Notes under the pieces: model-generated
The model's input: the letters and a program-made list of their open reading frames with translations, nothing else
Told to the model about the DNA's origin: nothing
Databases searched by the model: none
Made by a program: the position numbers and the translations under genes
In this document: positions 27,218-27,430 of the stretch, piece after piece
Position numbering within the stretch: position 1 is the stretch's first letter
Layout of the letters: each line of letters opens with the position of its first letter
Assembly (NCBI GenBank): GCA_025769875.1
Contig: JAGFNK010000656.1
Span: 1-27,430, forward strand
From: Russula earlei
Taxonomy: Eukaryota > Basidiomycota > Agaricomycetes > Russulales > Russulaceae
Direction: 5' to 3'
Length of the DNA: 27,430 bases

Positions 27218-27430
27218 ATGCTATATTTCCTGGAGGACATTAGTGAATGCGGAGGGACATACTTCGTTCCAACATACGCAATTGAGTATAACCAGGTGGA
27301 ACGCAAAAAGGGGAAATGTTCATAGGTGGCGAGTTAAGTATCTGTCTACTACACGGCCGCTATGAGCCGGAGTTGCGGGCCGAAGTGGCCACAGGAAGGA
27401 ATTATTGCAGCAAGTCCCAAGTCTAATAAA
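27218..27430 (-). other. Upstream region of the Myb gene
   Basis: No further exon could be assigned with confidence. A longer N-terminus on an upstream exon is possible because a CAG acceptor (27190-27192) with a CTAAT branch-like site lies nearby; the promoter or earlier exons would then be here. Confidence 0.3.

Noticed and set aside
1..27430. CRISPR array, tRNA, rRNA or bacterial operon signals
   Set aside because: No regularly spaced short repeats with unique spacers, no tRNA-like cloverleaf recognised and no rRNA sequence; the gene structure is eukaryotic.

Overview
The window looks like a transposon graveyard from a filamentous fungus, most likely a mushroom-forming basidiomycete (Agaricomycetes). 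Four things suggest this: Ty1/copia and Ty3/gypsy chromovirus proteins of the kind common in those genomes, very short (47-59 bp) GT-AG introns with CTAAC/CTAAT-type branch sites in the one host gene, repeated CGA-to-TGA decay of element genes, and several generations of nested insertions. I see no rRNA, tRNA, CRISPR array or bacterial-style operon.

Layout from left to right. (1) 1-2169 is the 3' end of a plus-strand Ty3/gypsy element (gypsy A): a decayed C-terminal extension of pol with a coiled coil and zinc knuckle, a polypurine tract, and a 686-bp 3' LTR. (2) 2170-10578 is a Ty1/copia element: gag-protease, integrase, RT, RNase H and a 385-bp 3' LTR. Its leader is replaced by gypsy A. Its coding region is split by a 3.1-kb fold-back DNA element (4002-7113) flanked by 3-bp target duplications (ATA). 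The fold-back itself carries a Harbinger-like MITE (4686-5238, TAA duplication) and a 961-bp solo LTR (5364-6324, CAAGT duplication). (3) 10579-13601 is a minus-strand gypsy element (gypsy B, same family as A): RT fragment, RNase H, integrase, chromodomain and the same extension. Copia cuts it on one side and gypsy C on the other. (4) 13602-21984 is a plus-strand gypsy element (gypsy C): 5' LTR, a primer-binding-like site, two unrecognised ORFs upstream of gag, then gag, protease and the start of RT. Three solo LTRs with perfect 5-bp duplications interrupt it (14905-15732, 18585-19546, 19868-20462). (5) 21985-26060 is an unclassified element with terminal inverted repeats of about 350 bp, a strongly strand-skewed interior and a short basic ORF. 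A fourth solo LTR sits in its right repeat (24931-25758). (6) 26249-27217 on the minus strand is the only host-like gene, a seven-exon Myb/SANT DNA-binding protein of the Reb1/TTF1-like type.

The nesting gives a relative chronology. Gypsy B is oldest. Copia and gypsy C landed in it. Gypsy A and the fold-back landed in copia. The MITE and the solo LTRs are the most recent layer. Nearly every element gene is broken by stops or frameshifts. The least expected features are the coiled-coil/zinc-knuckle extension after the chromodomain in gypsy A/B, the two upstream ORFs of gypsy C (the second overlaps gag as ATGACTGA), the near-perfect fold-back, the dyad-rich LTR of gypsy A, and ATF/CRE-like palindromes at about 30-bp spacing in the gypsy C LTR. 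All family assignments come from reading motifs, not from database searches.
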